DNA from: an uncultured Roseivirga sp.
Lineage (GTDB): Bacteria; Bacteroidota; Bacteroidia; Cytophagales; Cyclobacteriaceae
DNA: 64,000 nt
Reading direction: 5' to 3'
Assembly (NCBI GenBank): GCA_947493005.1
Contig: CANLOY010000007.1
Span: 62,001 to 126,000 of the forward strand
The notes beneath the pieces are model-generated. The model searched no databases. It had not been told where the DNA came from and saw nothing but the letters and a program-made list of their open reading frames with translations. A program made the position numbers and the translations under genes. Each line of letters opens with the position of its first letter. The first letter of the stretch is position 1. Of this stretch, positions 6,681 to 16,436 are shown piece by piece.

Positions 6681-8766
6681 GAAGGCCATATTGCTAAGGG
6701 TTCGCATAGCTTTTTTGTTGGCTATGGTTTTTGTACTCGCTGTTGTCTATCGTATGGTTGATATTCAGGTGATCAATGGTGATTACTGGAGAGACAAGGC
6801 TAAAGAATATAGTCTTGACTTTAAAAAGATAAAAGCAACAAGAGGAAGTATTTATGCTGCTGACAATGATTTGTTAGCAACATCGCTTCCTTTCTATAAG
6901 TTGGCGTTTGATCCGTCACTTGTAGATAATGAGACATTTACGTCCAATTTAACCTCCCTTTCACACCTATTGTCGGCTTTTTTCCGAGATCGTTCTCCTG
7001 ATGAATATCGGGAGAAGATCTCGGGAGCCCGGCAGTCTAAAAGAAGATATTTAGTCCTGGGTAATCGCTCCTTGAATTATCAAGAGAAAGAAGAGGTCGA
7101 ACAATGGCCAATTTTTAATCTGGGTCGAATGAAAGGTGGCGTGATTTTTAAAAAGGAAGATCAGCGCCACAATCCATTTAAAAAGCTAGCGGAAAGAACA
7201 ATTGGTTATATCAACGAGGATAATGTTGGTGTAGGTGTTGAGAGAAGCTTCAATGATTACTTATCTGGAAAGGATGGAGAAGGGTTGTTTCAAAAAGTGG
7301 CGGGGAATAACTGGAAGCCTGTGAATGCATCTTCGGATGTTCGACCAATTAACGGCTACGATGTGCATACTACCATTGATATCAATCTACAGGACGTGGC
7401 TCAAAATGCGTTGCTGAGGGCGGTTACCGAGTATGGGGCAGCCTATGGCGCTGTCGTCTTAATGGAGGTGAAGACTGGGGAAATTAAGGCAATCTCAAAC
7501 TTGAAAAGAACCAAGAATGGAACCTATGCTGAAAACAAAAATTTCGCTGTAGCTGAAAACAACGACCCAGGCTCTACTTTCAAACTGGCTTCTATGCTGG
7601 CTTTACTGGAAGGAAGCGATGTTGAACTAACTGATTCAGTTGATACTGGAGACGGTGCAGTCCAATTCAGTGACCGTACCATGAGGGATCATAAGCAAGG
7701 AGGGTATGGAATGCTTTCTGTAGAAGATGTTTTTGTGAAATCTTCTAATGTAGGTACGGCTATGCTGGTCGATAAATATTTTGGGAACAATCCTCAGAAA
7801 TATGTCGATCTGATAAAGAAAACAGGGTTTGGAGAGTTGCTGGATTTTCAGTTGATGGGCGAGGGAGAGCCATACATTAAAGATACTGATGACCCAAGTT
7901 GGTCTAATGTGACGCTTCCCTGGATGTCTATTGGTTACGAAATGCGATTGACTCCGCTACAGACGTTGACACTCTACAACGCAGTAGCAAATGACGGTAA
8001 AATGATCCAGCCCATTTTAGTTAAGAGTATTAATCGGGCTGATAAACCAATAAAGACATTTAAATCTAAAGTACTGAATAAGAAAATTGCTTCTGACAAG
8101 ACGCTTGCTGAATTAAAGAAAATGTTGGAAGGAGTGGTTGAGCGAGGAACGGCAAAAAATATTAAAAATGAACATTACAAAATTGCTGGGAAAACAGGTA
8201 CTGCTCAAAAATTAATCAATGGAAGATACACCTGGCAAAAATACTATGCTTCGTTTGCGGGTTACTTTCCTGCTGAAGATCCTATTTATAGCTGTATCGT
8301 GGTGATCGACCAGGCGGATGGATGGAACAGATTTGGGGGTGATGTTTCGGCCCCGGTTTTCAAGGAAATTGCTGATATGATTTATGCTCAAAACCTTGAG
8401 ATACACGATTCCTTTGAGCCAGACTTATTGGCAAGTGAAGGTAAGTTTCCGGTTATCAGGGCGGGTAAGTTTGATGAGCTTAACGAGCTGTGCAATGAGC
8501 TTGGTATTTCTAATCATATCGGAGATGAACAAGCAGAGTGGGTGCGTTCTAGTGTTAGCAACAACGCCATTATCTGGAAAGAAAATCACGATGGGAAACA
8601 ACTGGTTCCCAATGTGCAAGGAATGACATTAAGGGATGCTATTTACATCCTTGAAAATTTAGGTTTAAAAGTTTCGGTTACCGGTAATGGCCGAGTGCGT
8701 AGGCAGTCGGTCAGCTCCGGTAAACGAATAGAAAAAGGAGCCAGAATTCAATTACAATTAGGTTAG
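6670..8766 (+). CDS. ftsI: septal peptidoglycan transpeptidase (PBP3 class B) with PASTA domain
   Basis: A 698-residue class B penicillin-binding protein that cross-links septal peptidoglycan with FtsW. An N-terminal membrane helix (about 8-28) is followed by the dimerisation domain. The transpeptidase domain holds all three motifs: STFK with nucleophile S302, SSN at 358-360 and KTG at 508-510. The C-terminus (about 630-698) is one PASTA domain (VPNVQGMTLRDAIYILENLG...), absent from E. coli FtsI but usual in Bacteroidota and Gram-positive homologues. It overlaps ftsL at its start and its last base is the G of the murE GTG start, so expression is tightly coupled. Confidence 0.93.
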   Translation: MNIKKAILLRVRIAFLLAMVFVLAVVYRMVDIQVINGDYWRDKAKEYSLDFKKIKATRGSIYAADNDLLATSLPFYKLAFDPSLVDNETFTSNLTSLSHLLSAFFRDRSPDEYREKISGARQSKRRYLVLGNRSLNYQEKEEVEQWPIFNLGRMKGGVIFKKEDQRHNPFKKLAERTIGYINEDNVGVGVERSFNDYLSGKDGEGLFQKVAGNNWKPVNASSDVRPINGYDVHTTIDINLQDVAQNALLRAVTEYGAAYGAVVLMEVKTGEIKAISNLKRTKNGTYAENKNFAVAENNDPGSTFKLASMLALLEGSDVELTDSVDTGDGAVQFSDRTMRDHKQGGYGMLSVEDVFVKSSNVGTAMLVDKYFGNNPQKYVDLIKKTGFGELLDFQLMGEGEPYIKDTDDPSWSNVTLPWMSIGYEMRLTPLQTLTLYNAVANDGKMIQPILVKSINRADKPIKTFKSKVLNKKIASDKTLAELKKMLEGVVERGTAKNIKNEHYKIAGKTGTAQKLINGRYTWQKYYASFAGYFPAEDPIYSCIVVIDQADGWNRFGGDVSAPVFKEIADMIYAQNLEIHDSFEPDLLASEGKFPVIRAGKFDELNELCNELGISNHIGDEQAEWVRSSVSNNAIIWKENHDGKQLVPNVQGMTLRDAIYILENLGLKVSVTGNGRVRRQSVSSGKRIEKGARIQLQLG

Positions 8767-10235
8767 TGCCACAGTTAAAAGACATATTATATAAAGTATC
8801 GCTGCAGTCTGTTTCCGGAGACATGGAAACAGAAGTGACTACTCTTGCCTTTGATTCAAGAAAGGTAGAGGTGGGCAGCGTTTTTATTGCTGTGTCTGGT
8901 ACACAAACTGACGGCCACGATTACATAGATCAGGCTTTGGAAAAAGGAGCTGTGGCTATAGTATGTGAAAAATTACCTAGAACAACTGTTGATGATGTTG
9001 CGCTGATCGAGGTGGGTAGCTCAGCAGAAGCATTGGGTATAATGGCGTCTAACTTTTATGACAACCCATCTGAAAAACTGAAATTGGTTGGAATAACCGG
9101 TACAAATGGAAAGACAACCTGTGTTACTCTGCTTTATCAATTGTTTAGAGGATTAGGCTATAACACTGGTTTATTGTCTACAGTAGACATCAGAATAAAT
9201 GAGGAAGTAATACCAGCAACCCATACAACACCTGATGCCATTGCTATCAATAGAATGCTGGCAAAAATGGTGGCTAGAGGTTGTACACACTGTTTTATGG
9301 AATCTAGCTCTCATGCAATTGTGCAGCATAGGATTTCAGGGTTGAAGTATGTTGGAGCGGTATTTACCAATCTATCTCATGATCATTTAGATTATCATAA
9401 GACTTTTGATGAGTACATAAAAGCTAAAAAACTATTGTTCGATGGTCTGCCATCTTCGGCATTCGCATTGGTCAATAGTGATGATAAAAGAGGGGCAGTA
9501 ATGCTTCAGAATACTAAGGCCTCAAAGCACAAATATGCCCTAAAGTCAATAGCTGAGTTTAAGGCAAAAATACTATCCAACACGCTCCAAGGGCTAGAAC
9601 TTGATGTTTTGGGGCAGAATGTATGGTTCAAGCTTATAGGAGATTTTAATGCCTATAACCTACTGGCTGTTCTTGGAACTGCTGTTTTACTGCGGGAAGA
9701 TGAGGGTGAGGTATTAAGAGAGCTTTCAAATGTCAACCCGGCTCCTGGAAGATTTGAGCAGGTGATGACCACTACAGGAATTACGGCTTTGGTAGATTAT
9801 GCTCATACACCCGATGCACTTGAAAATGTGCTCTTGACGATTAAGGAATTTAGAACCGGAAATGAGAAGGTGATAACCGTTGTCGGTTGTGGTGGAAACC
9901 GTGATAAAGATAAGCGACCAATCATGGCGAAGATTGCTTGCGACCTTAGTGACAAAGTGGTGCTTACTTCAGATAACCCTCGTTTTGAGGAGCCAATGGA
10001 GATACTGAAAGATATGGAAGAAGGCGTATCTCCCTCAAATTATAGAAAGACGCTCATTATTGAAGATAGAAGGGAGGCCATTAAAACGGCTTCTACTTTG
10101 GCTGAACCTAACGATATCATATTGGTGGCTGGCAAGGGTCATGAAACATATCAGGAAGTTAAAGGGGAGAAATCTGACTTTGACGACCGAGAGGTATTAA
10201 GTGAAATGTTAAACCTAATTCATAAGCAAAACTAA
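8766..10235 (+). CDS. murE: UDP-MurNAc-Ala-Glu:meso-diaminopimelate ligase
   Basis: A 489-residue Mur ligase adding the third amino acid to the peptidoglycan stem peptide in the cytoplasm. The ATP loop GTNGKT is at 112-117 and the carbamylated-lysine region follows. The C-terminal DNPR motif (403-406) is the known specificity mark for meso-diaminopimelate, so the organism should have DAP-type peptidoglycan. The start is GTG at 8766, overlapping the last base of the ftsI stop; no ATG lies in frame nearby and the N-terminus [11 protein letters not shown] matches what is expected of the family. mraY begins 2 bp after the stop. Confidence 0.94.
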   Translation: MPQLKDILYKVSLQSVSGDMETEVTTLAFDSRKVEVGSVFIAVSGTQTDGHDYIDQALEKGAVAIVCEKLPRTTVDDVALIEVGSSAEALGIMASNFYDNPSEKLKLVGITGTNGKTTCVTLLYQLFRGLGYNTGLLSTVDIRINEEVIPATHTTPDAIAINRMLAKMVARGCTHCFMESSSHAIVQHRISGLKYVGAVFTNLSHDHLDYHKTFDEYIKAKKLLFDGLPSSAFALVNSDDKRGAVMLQNTKASKHKYALKSIAEFKAKILSNTLQGLELDVLGQNVWFKLIGDFNAYNLLAVLGTAVLLREDEGEVLRELSNVNPAPGRFEQVMTTTGITALVDYAHTPDALENVLLTIKEFRTGNEKVITVVGCGGNRDKDKRPIMAKIACDLSDKVVLTSDNPRFEEPMEILKDMEEGVSPSNYRKTLIIEDRREAIKTASTLAEPNDIILVAGKGHETYQEVKGEKSDFDDREVLSEMLNLIHKQN

Positions 10236-10237
10236 GA

Positions 10238-11452
10238 ATGCTATACTATCTGTTCGATTATTTAGATAGAGAATTTGACCTGATAGGAGCTGGAGTATTC
10301 CAGTATATCTCCTTCAGGGCAGGTATGGCTACTCTTATCTCTTTGCTTATTACAATTGCTTTTGGAAAGAGCTTGATCCGACTACTTCAGAAGAGACAGG
10401 TAGGTGAATCTATTCGTGATCTCGGTTTGGCTGGCCAGATGGAGAAGAAAGGCACCCCAACTATGGGAGGCTTGATTATTATTGCTGCCATTGTTGTGCC
10501 AACATTACTTTTTGCCAGGCTGGAGAATATCTATGTAATTCTTCTGTTGGTTACAACGGTCGTACTTGGAGGAATTGGTTTTCTAGATGATTACATCAAG
10601 GTATTTAAGAAGAACAAAGAAGGACTTGCAGGTAAATTCAAAGTAGTAGGCCAGGTGACAGTTGGTTTAATAGTGGGGGCAACACTCTACTTTAGCGATG
10701 ATGTTGTGGTAAGGGAGTTTGATGACCTGGATACTCAACTTAATCAGACAGAAGAAGTAACTAGAAGTTTTACTGACAAAAAATCTACCACAACAACAAT
10801 CCCATTTGTAAAGGATAATGAGCTTGACTACAGTAAGTTTAACCCAACTGAGAATGACCTGATTACAGCAGCCATTTATATACTGATAGTAATCTTCTTT
10901 GTAACAGCAATTTCGAATGGCGCTAATATAACAGACGGTATTGATGGGTTAGCCGCGGGTACATCGGCCATTATTGGTTTGACTTTAGCCATTTTTGCCT
11001 ATATATCTGGTAATGCTATTTTCTCGGATTACTTGAATGTAATGTTCATCCCAAACTCGGGAGAACTGGTAATCTTCTGTACTGCATTTGTTGGTGCCTG
11101 TGTTGGCTTTTTATGGTACAACTCATATCCTGCTCAAGTATTTATGGGAGATACGGGAAGCTTATCGCTTGGTGGGGTGATAGCCGTGTTAGCCTTAGTA
11201 CTAAGAAAGGAACTTTTGATTCCGATATTCTGCGGAATCTTCGTGATAGAAAACCTCTCTGTTATCATGCAGGTGAGTTATTTCAAATACACAAAAAAGA
11301 AATATGGTGAAGGAAGGAGAATCTTCAAGATGTCGCCTTTGCATCATCATTATCAAAAGATGGAAATACCAGAGGCTAAGATCGTAACACGTTTTTGGAT
11401 CATAGGAATTCTACTGGCAATTATAGCATTAGCAACATTGAAATTGAGATAA
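10238..11452 (+). CDS. mraY: phospho-MurNAc-pentapeptide transferase
   Basis: A 404-residue integral membrane enzyme that makes lipid I from UDP-MurNAc-pentapeptide and undecaprenyl phosphate. About ten helices can be counted. Family motifs are GTPTMGG (near 72), the FLDDYIKV Asp pair (near 115), [15 protein letters not shown] (near 230) and a late [10 protein letters not shown] histidine cluster (near 368). It is about 45 residues longer than E. coli MraY, because of a polar, Thr/Asp-rich insert at roughly residues 155-205, between two membrane helices. I believe such an insert recurs in Bacteroidota. murD follows after 2 bp. Confidence 0.95.
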   Translation: MLYYLFDYLDREFDLIGAGVFQYISFRAGMATLISLLITIAFGKSLIRLLQKRQVGESIRDLGLAGQMEKKGTPTMGGLIIIAAIVVPTLLFARLENIYVILLLVTTVVLGGIGFLDDYIKVFKKNKEGLAGKFKVVGQVTVGLIVGATLYFSDDVVVREFDDLDTQLNQTEEVTRSFTDKKSTTTTIPFVKDNELDYSKFNPTENDLITAAIYILIVIFFVTAISNGANITDGIDGLAAGTSAIIGLTLAIFAYISGNAIFSDYLNVMFIPNSGELVIFCTAFVGACVGFLWYNSYPAQVFMGDTGSLSLGGVIAVLALVLRKELLIPIFCGIFVIENLSVIMQVSYFKYTKKKYGEGRRIFKMSPLHHHYQKMEIPEAKIVTRFWIIGILLAIIALATLKLR

Positions 11453-11454
11453 AC

Positions 11455-12792
11455 TTGAAACGAACTTTAACCATACTCGGAGCCGGTGAAAGCGGTATAG
11501 GAGCAGCCCTTTTAGGGAAAGCTAAGGGGTATGATGTGTTCGTTTCTGATTACGGTTCTATATCTAATGAAAATAAGAGTCAACTGAATGAAGCTTCCAT
11601 AGAGTTTGAGGAGAGAAAGCACTCAATCTTAAGGATACTGAAAAGTGACTTGATAATAAAGAGCCCTGGGATTCCGGAAAGTGCTGAGCTTATTAAGAAG
11701 CTAAGAAGCAATGGAAACCTTATCATTTCAGAGATTGAATTTGCGGGTAAGTATACAAGTGCAAAACTGGTTGGTATTACAGGAACTAACGGGAAAACAA
11801 CCACAACTCTTTTAACCTATCATATTCTTAAAGAAGCAGGTTTTAATGTAGGTGTGGCCGGAAATATAGGTAAAAGTTTTGCCCGCCAGGTATTGGAAGA
11901 AGACTACGATTGGTATGTGCTTGAACTCAGCAGTTTTCAATTAGATGATACCTACGAACTCAAATTAGAAATAGCAGTCTTGTTAAATATTACTCCAGAT
12001 CATTTGGATAGATATGACAATGACTACCAAAAATATATCGCATCTAAGATGCGCATATTTCACCTTGTACACCTGGGACGTCATGCTGTTTATTGGCAGG
12101 ATGACACCCAATGCGGGGATGACATTGCAAGAGCCACTCGTGGCTTAAATGTACGTCCCTTTTCGCTTGGCGGAGACGCTGCCGAGATAACACATATACA
12201 AAATGATAGGTTGTTTTATGTCCCTTTTAGTATTGAGGTGTCTGCCCCCAGAGCAGATATCTCAATCAAGGGACTACACAATATGCTGAACGCCATGGCA
12301 GCTGGAAATGCAGCGTTGTTGGCAGGAGTAGATGGAAAGAGTCTTTTAAGAGGTTTGAAGACTTTCAAGAATGCAGAACATCGCTTGGAGTCAGTTCGAC
12401 ATTTAGAAGAAGTAGAGTATATCAATGACTCCAAAGCAACCAATCTTGATTCAGTAAAGTATGCCCTCGATGCATTTGATACACCTATTGTATGGATTGC
12501 AGGAGGTGTAGATAAAGGAAATGATTACAGCCTTGTAGAGGCATTGGTACAAGACAAGGTAAAAGCCTTGATCTGTTTAGGTAAGGATAACTCCAAACTG
12601 ATTACCTCATTTGAGAATATAGTGCCTATGGTGAAAACCACAGACGACTTAATCAAAGCGGTAAGATGGGCTAAAGAATTGGCTGAGCCAGGTGACACAG
12701 TGTTACTATCACCAGCCTGTGCCAGCTTTGATTTATTCGATAATTACGAGGACAGAGGAGATAAATTTAGAAAAGCTGTATTAGCGCTATGA
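11455..12792 (+). CDS. murD: UDP-MurNAc-L-alanine:D-glutamate ligase
   Basis: A 445-residue Mur ligase that adds D-Glu to UDP-MurNAc-Ala. The N-terminal Rossmann-like LTILGAGESGIG and the ATP loop GTNGKTTTT (near 111-119) are clear. I placed the start at TTG 11455, 2 bp after mraY, because it gives the expected N-terminus just before the glycine-rich loop. The frame is open farther upstream to an ATG at 11395 inside mraY, but that would add 20 residues of out-of-frame mraY sequence that do not look like MurD. The stop overlaps the ftsW start (ATGA). A weak TTG start close behind mraY suggests translational coupling. Confidence 0.9.
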   Translation: MKRTLTILGAGESGIGAALLGKAKGYDVFVSDYGSISNENKSQLNEASIEFEERKHSILRILKSDLIIKSPGIPESAELIKKLRSNGNLIISEIEFAGKYTSAKLVGITGTNGKTTTTLLTYHILKEAGFNVGVAGNIGKSFARQVLEEDYDWYVLELSSFQLDDTYELKLEIAVLLNITPDHLDRYDNDYQKYIASKMRIFHLVHLGRHAVYWQDDTQCGDDIARATRGLNVRPFSLGGDAAEITHIQNDRLFYVPFSIEVSAPRADISIKGLHNMLNAMAAGNAALLAGVDGKSLLRGLKTFKNAEHRLESVRHLEEVEYINDSKATNLDSVKYALDAFDTPIVWIAGGVDKGNDYSLVEALVQDKVKALICLGKDNSKLITSFENIVPMVKTTDDLIKAVRWAKELAEPGDTVLLSPACASFDLFDNYEDRGDKFRKAVLAL

Positions 12793-13952
12793 TGACCAAA
12801 GTAAAAGAATGGACAGATAAGCATATCCAGGGCGATCCCGTCATCTGGCTGGTGGTTATATGCCTTTCTGTTTTTGGTATTCTGGTTGTGTATAGTGCAA
12901 CTGGATCTTTGGCATATAGGTTTGCTGGAGGCAACACTGAAAAGTATTTAATACGCCACACGCTGATGGTGGTTTTAGCAATTTTTGTGATGTGGGTAGC
13001 ACACAAGGTAGACTATAGATACTATTCTAAAATTACTCAGTATGCATTGATTGTATCAGTACCACTACTGCTATATGCATGGTTATATGGCTCTACTGTT
13101 AACGATGCTTCTCGCTGGATTGTGTTACCATTTGTAGGTATACAGTTTCAACCATCGGATCTAGCTAAAATGGCATTGATTGCTGGTTTGGCTACCATGT
13201 TAGCCAAAAGGCAGCAGAATATTACAGATATAAAAGAGTCTCTAATTCCCTTGCTCGCTTGGTGTGGTGGAATTTGTGGGCTAATTGCAATGACCAACGT
13301 GTCTACAGCTATACTCTTATTTATGACATGTATGTTATTGCTGTTTATTGGTAGAGTTCCTGTTAAATATTTGGGAATGCTACTCGTAGTTGGAGTTTTT
13401 GCAGGAATGATCGCTCTTCAGGTAGGTGAGCGTGGAGGTACCGCAATAAATCGATTCAAAGATTTCTTCTATGGTACTGAGGTGCCATATCAAGTAGAAC
13501 AGTCTAGAATCGCAATAGCAACTGGTGGGGTACTTGGAAAAGGACCAGGCAACAGTGTGCAAAGGAACTTCTTGCCAGAAGCTTTCTCGGACTTTGTGTA
13601 CGCTATTATCATAGAAGAGTATGGAATTGCAGGAGGTGTCTTTGTGCTGTTTTTATATCTGGTATTGCTGTACCGAGGTATGAGAGTAGTCGCAAATAGC
13701 GATCGAGCCTTTGGAGGGCTTTTATCGGCAGGGCTGAGTTTTGCGATAGTAATTCAGGCACTGGTTAATATCGGTGTAGTGGTAGGTTTGGGGCCTGTTA
13801 CAGGACAGACATTACCACTTATAAGCATGGGAGGAACATCACTACTTTTTACTGGGCTTTCTCTGGGTATCATCCTAAGTGTGAGTCGAGGAGAGCAAGA
13901 AGATGTTTCTGTTATTAATGGTGAAATGAGAAACACGGCTAAAGCTATATAA
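12789..13952 (+). CDS. ftsW: septal peptidoglycan glycosyltransferase FtsW (SEDS)
   Basis: A 387-residue SEDS protein with about ten membrane helices that polymerises lipid II at the septum as partner of FtsI. It shows VYSATGSLAYR in the first loop, the QPSDLAKMALI motif (near residue 120), and the late GPVTGQTLPLISMGGTSLL block (near 336-355) that holds conserved polar residues of the family. The start ATG overlaps the murD stop by four bases; a second ATG follows immediately. Its end is followed by murG within two bases if murG starts at 13954. Confidence 0.93.
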   Translation: MMTKVKEWTDKHIQGDPVIWLVVICLSVFGILVVYSATGSLAYRFAGGNTEKYLIRHTLMVVLAIFVMWVAHKVDYRYYSKITQYALIVSVPLLLYAWLYGSTVNDASRWIVLPFVGIQFQPSDLAKMALIAGLATMLAKRQQNITDIKESLIPLLAWCGGICGLIAMTNVSTAILLFMTCMLLLFIGRVPVKYLGMLLVVGVFAGMIALQVGERGGTAINRFKDFFYGTEVPYQVEQSRIAIATGGVLGKGPGNSVQRNFLPEAFSDFVYAIIIEEYGIAGGVFVLFLYLVLLYRGMRVVANSDRAFGGLLSAGLSFAIVIQALVNIGVVVGLGPVTGQTLPLISMGGTSLLFTGLSLGIILSVSRGEQEDVSVINGEMRNTAKAI

Positions 13953-13953
13953 C

Positions 13954-15066
13954 ATAGAAAAGAAAGAACCATATAGAATCATTATTAGCGGAGGTGGCAC
14001 AGGAGGTCATATATATCCAGCTATTGCGATTGCCAATGCTTTTAAAGAGAGATTTGGTGATGCGGAGATTCTATTTGTGGGAGCCAAAGGAAAAATGGAA
14101 ATGCAGAAAGTACCCGAAGCTGGGTATTCCATAAAAGGGCTTTGGATAAGTGGTTTGCAGCGGAAGCTGACATTAGATAATCTTTCTTTCCCATTAAAAG
14201 TAATGGATAGCTTAAATAAAAGCCGAAAGATCATCAAACGATTCAAACCACATGCTGTGGTTGGGGTTGGAGGATACGCATCAGGACCATTGCTCAAGGT
14301 GGCCACAAAACGAAGAGTGCCATCATTAATACAAGAGCAAAATTCTTATGCCGGACTAACTAATAAATTGTTAGCCAAAAAAGTCAGAAAGGTTTGTGTC
14401 GCTTATCCAGATATGGAGAGGTTCTTTCCAGCAGAGAAAGTCGTGTTGACAGGAAACCCGGTTAGGAAGGACATAACTGATTTAACGGGAAAGAAATCTG
14501 AGGGAATCAAGTCTTTCAGTTTAAGAGATGACAGGCCGGTTTTACTTGTATTGGGAGGAAGTCTTGGAGCCAGAACATTAAACGATAGTATGGTTCAGAA
14601 CTTACAGCTACTGATAGATGCCAAAGTTCAGGTGATATGGCAGTGTGGTAAGTTTTATGTGGAAGAGATGACCGAAAAACTTAAAGGATTTCAAGGAGCA
14701 GATATGATTCATCTGTGCGAGTTTCTTAAAGATATGGATTTGGCTTATGCTGTTGCCGATGTAGTGATTAGCAGGGCCGGAGCGCTATCCGTGTCCGAAC
14801 TGAGTATTGCTGGTAAGCCAACAATCTTTGTTCCATCACCAAATGTTGCTGAAGATCATCAGTCTAAGAATGCCAAGTCCATGTTAGACAATAATGCGGC
14901 CATTTTGGTAAAGGATTCAGAGGCCAGAGAAAAGCTCATTGACAGAGCGATAGAGCTAATAAATGATGAGGCTAGAAAAAGCACACTAAGCGAAAATATA
15001 AAGGCAATGGCTAAGCCAAATGCTGCAGAAGATATTGTAGAAGAAATTGTCAAACTGATTGCGTGA
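13954..15066 (+). CDS. murG: MurG, lipid II-forming GlcNAc transferase, non-canonical start codon
   Basis: MurG transfers GlcNAc to lipid I at the inner membrane face to make lipid II. The essential N-terminal loop SGGGTGGHIYPA, needed for lipid I and diphosphate binding, is encoded at about 13987-14022, upstream of the first in-frame ATG at 14077. In this frame a TGA at 13927-13929 closes the region; between it and the loop there is no ATG, GTG, TTG or CTG. ATA at 13954, one base after the ftsW stop, gives 370 residues, the normal MurG length; ATC 13978 or ATT 13981/13984 are alternatives. Starting at 14077 would delete the loop. Later motifs (GVGGYASGP, QEQNSYAGLTN, LGGSLGA, SRAGALSVSE) are intact. 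Its TGA overlaps the murC GTG start. Confidence 0.85.
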   Translation: MEKKEPYRIIISGGGTGGHIYPAIAIANAFKERFGDAEILFVGAKGKMEMQKVPEAGYSIKGLWISGLQRKLTLDNLSFPLKVMDSLNKSRKIIKRFKPHAVVGVGGYASGPLLKVATKRRVPSLIQEQNSYAGLTNKLLAKKVRKVCVAYPDMERFFPAEKVVLTGNPVRKDITDLTGKKSEGIKSFSLRDDRPVLLVLGGSLGARTLNDSMVQNLQLLIDAKVQVIWQCGKFYVEEMTEKLKGFQGADMIHLCEFLKDMDLAYAVADVVISRAGALSVSELSIAGKPTIFVPSPNVAEDHQSKNAKSMLDNNAAILVKDSEAREKLIDRAIELINDEARKSTLSENIKAMAKPNAAEDIVEEIVKLIA

Positions 15067-16436
15067 ATCTGAACGATATACATAGCGTCTACTTTGTAGG
15101 AATCGGAGGAATCGGAATGAGTGCTTTGGCCCGTTGGTTTAAGCATAATGGGAAAACTGTTTCCGGTTATGACAAGACCCCAACTGCTTTAACAAATCAG
15201 TTACAAAGTGAAGGAATTGAAGTTCACTTTGAAGATACTATTGAAGCGATTGATGATTCAATCAAATTGTCCAGAGCTGGTGTTTTGGTTGTTTATACAC
15301 CAGCAATACCAGCTAGCCACCAGGAACTTAACTGGCTTAGAGATAATGACTATCCAGTACTTAAAAGGTCAGAAGTTCTTGGAGTTATAGCTCAAAATAT
15401 GAAAAGCATTGCTGTAGCTGGAACCCATGGAAAAACCACTACTACTTCTATGATAGTGCACTTGCTGAAAACAGCTGGCATTGATTGTATTGGTTTTCTT
15501 GGAGGTATTTCAGCAAACTACAATACCAATATGGTACTCAACGAGAGGGATGATAGTATCGCTGTTATTGAAGCTGATGAGTTTGATAGATCTTTCCTTA
15601 CGCTGTTTCCCGATGTAGCCGTAGTAACAGCTGCTGATGCAGACCACCTGGATATTTACGGAAGCAAGAATGAGTTGGAAGATTCATTTAGACAGTTTAT
15701 TAAACAGATTAAAGAATCAGGTCATCTCTTTATCAAGAATGAATTGTCTAAAGAACTTGTTGGAGAGACTATTCTTGGGCATACAGGATATGGTTTAAGC
15801 GAAGGTGGCGTACGGTCAGAGAACCTTAGAATAGAAAATACATCGTTCATTTTTGATTATAGAAACGGGTCTAAAGATATTGATGGCATTCAACTGAATG
15901 TCCCTGGCTATCACAATGTGGAAAATATGCTGGCAGCAATAGCCGTATGTAGGTCGTTAGGTGCCGATGATGAGAGCATTAAGAAAGGTGTCAGATCTTA
16001 CAAAGGAGTAAAAAGAAGGTTTGAATATATTCTTAAAACCGAAAGTCTGACTTTTATAGATGATTATGCACACCATCCGGTAGAAATAGAAACCTTATTA
16101 AGATCTGTTAGAGATTTATTCCCGGGAAAGAAAGTTACGGCTGTTTTTCAACCACACCTTTTTTCAAGAACAAGAGATTTTGCCGCAGGCTTTTCAGAAA
16201 GCTTATCACTTGCAGATGAAGTGATATTGCTAGATATATACCCAGCAAGAGAATTACCTATAGATGGAGTTACTTCAGACATCCTATTGGATGCTGTGGA
16301 TACAGATAGAAAAGTAAAAACAACCAAACAGACTCTTATAAAGCAAATTCAAGAGTGGGAACCAGAAGTGCTTTTGACCATTGGTGCTGGAGATATAGAC
16401 AAGTTAGTTGAACCTATAAAAGAGGCATTGTCATGA
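15063..16436 (+). CDS. murC: UDP-MurNAc:L-alanine ligase
   Basis: A 457-residue Mur ligase adding L-Ala to UDP-MurNAc, the first cytoplasmic stem-peptide step. FVGIGGIGMSALA (10-22) is the UDP-binding glycine loop and GTHGKTTTT (near 120-128) the ATP loop; DDYAHHP (near 337) is also typical of MurC. The start is GTG 15063, overlapping the murG stop by three bases, and gives the canonical N-terminus MNLNDIHSVYFVGIGG. The end overlaps ftsQ by four bases (ATGA). Confidence 0.94.
   Translation: MNLNDIHSVYFVGIGGIGMSALARWFKHNGKTVSGYDKTPTALTNQLQSEGIEVHFEDTIEAIDDSIKLSRAGVLVVYTPAIPASHQELNWLRDNDYPVLKRSEVLGVIAQNMKSIAVAGTHGKTTTTSMIVHLLKTAGIDCIGFLGGISANYNTNMVLNERDDSIAVIEADEFDRSFLTLFPDVAVVTAADADHLDIYGSKNELEDSFRQFIKQIKESGHLFIKNELSKELVGETILGHTGYGLSEGGVRSENLRIENTSFIFDYRNGSKDIDGIQLNVPGYHNVENMLAAIAVCRSLGADDESIKKGVRSYKGVKRRFEYILKTESLTFIDDYAHHPVEIETLLRSVRDLFPGKKVTAVFQPHLFSRTRDFAAGFSESLSLADEVILLDIYPARELPIDGVTSDILLDAVDTDRKVKTTKQTLIKQIQEWEPEVLLTIGAGDIDKLVEPIKEALS

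Noticed and set aside
11395-11454. Longer MurD start at ATG 11395
   Set aside because: It would add 20 residues read out of frame from the end of mraY; the MurD-like sequence begins only at the TTG at 11455.
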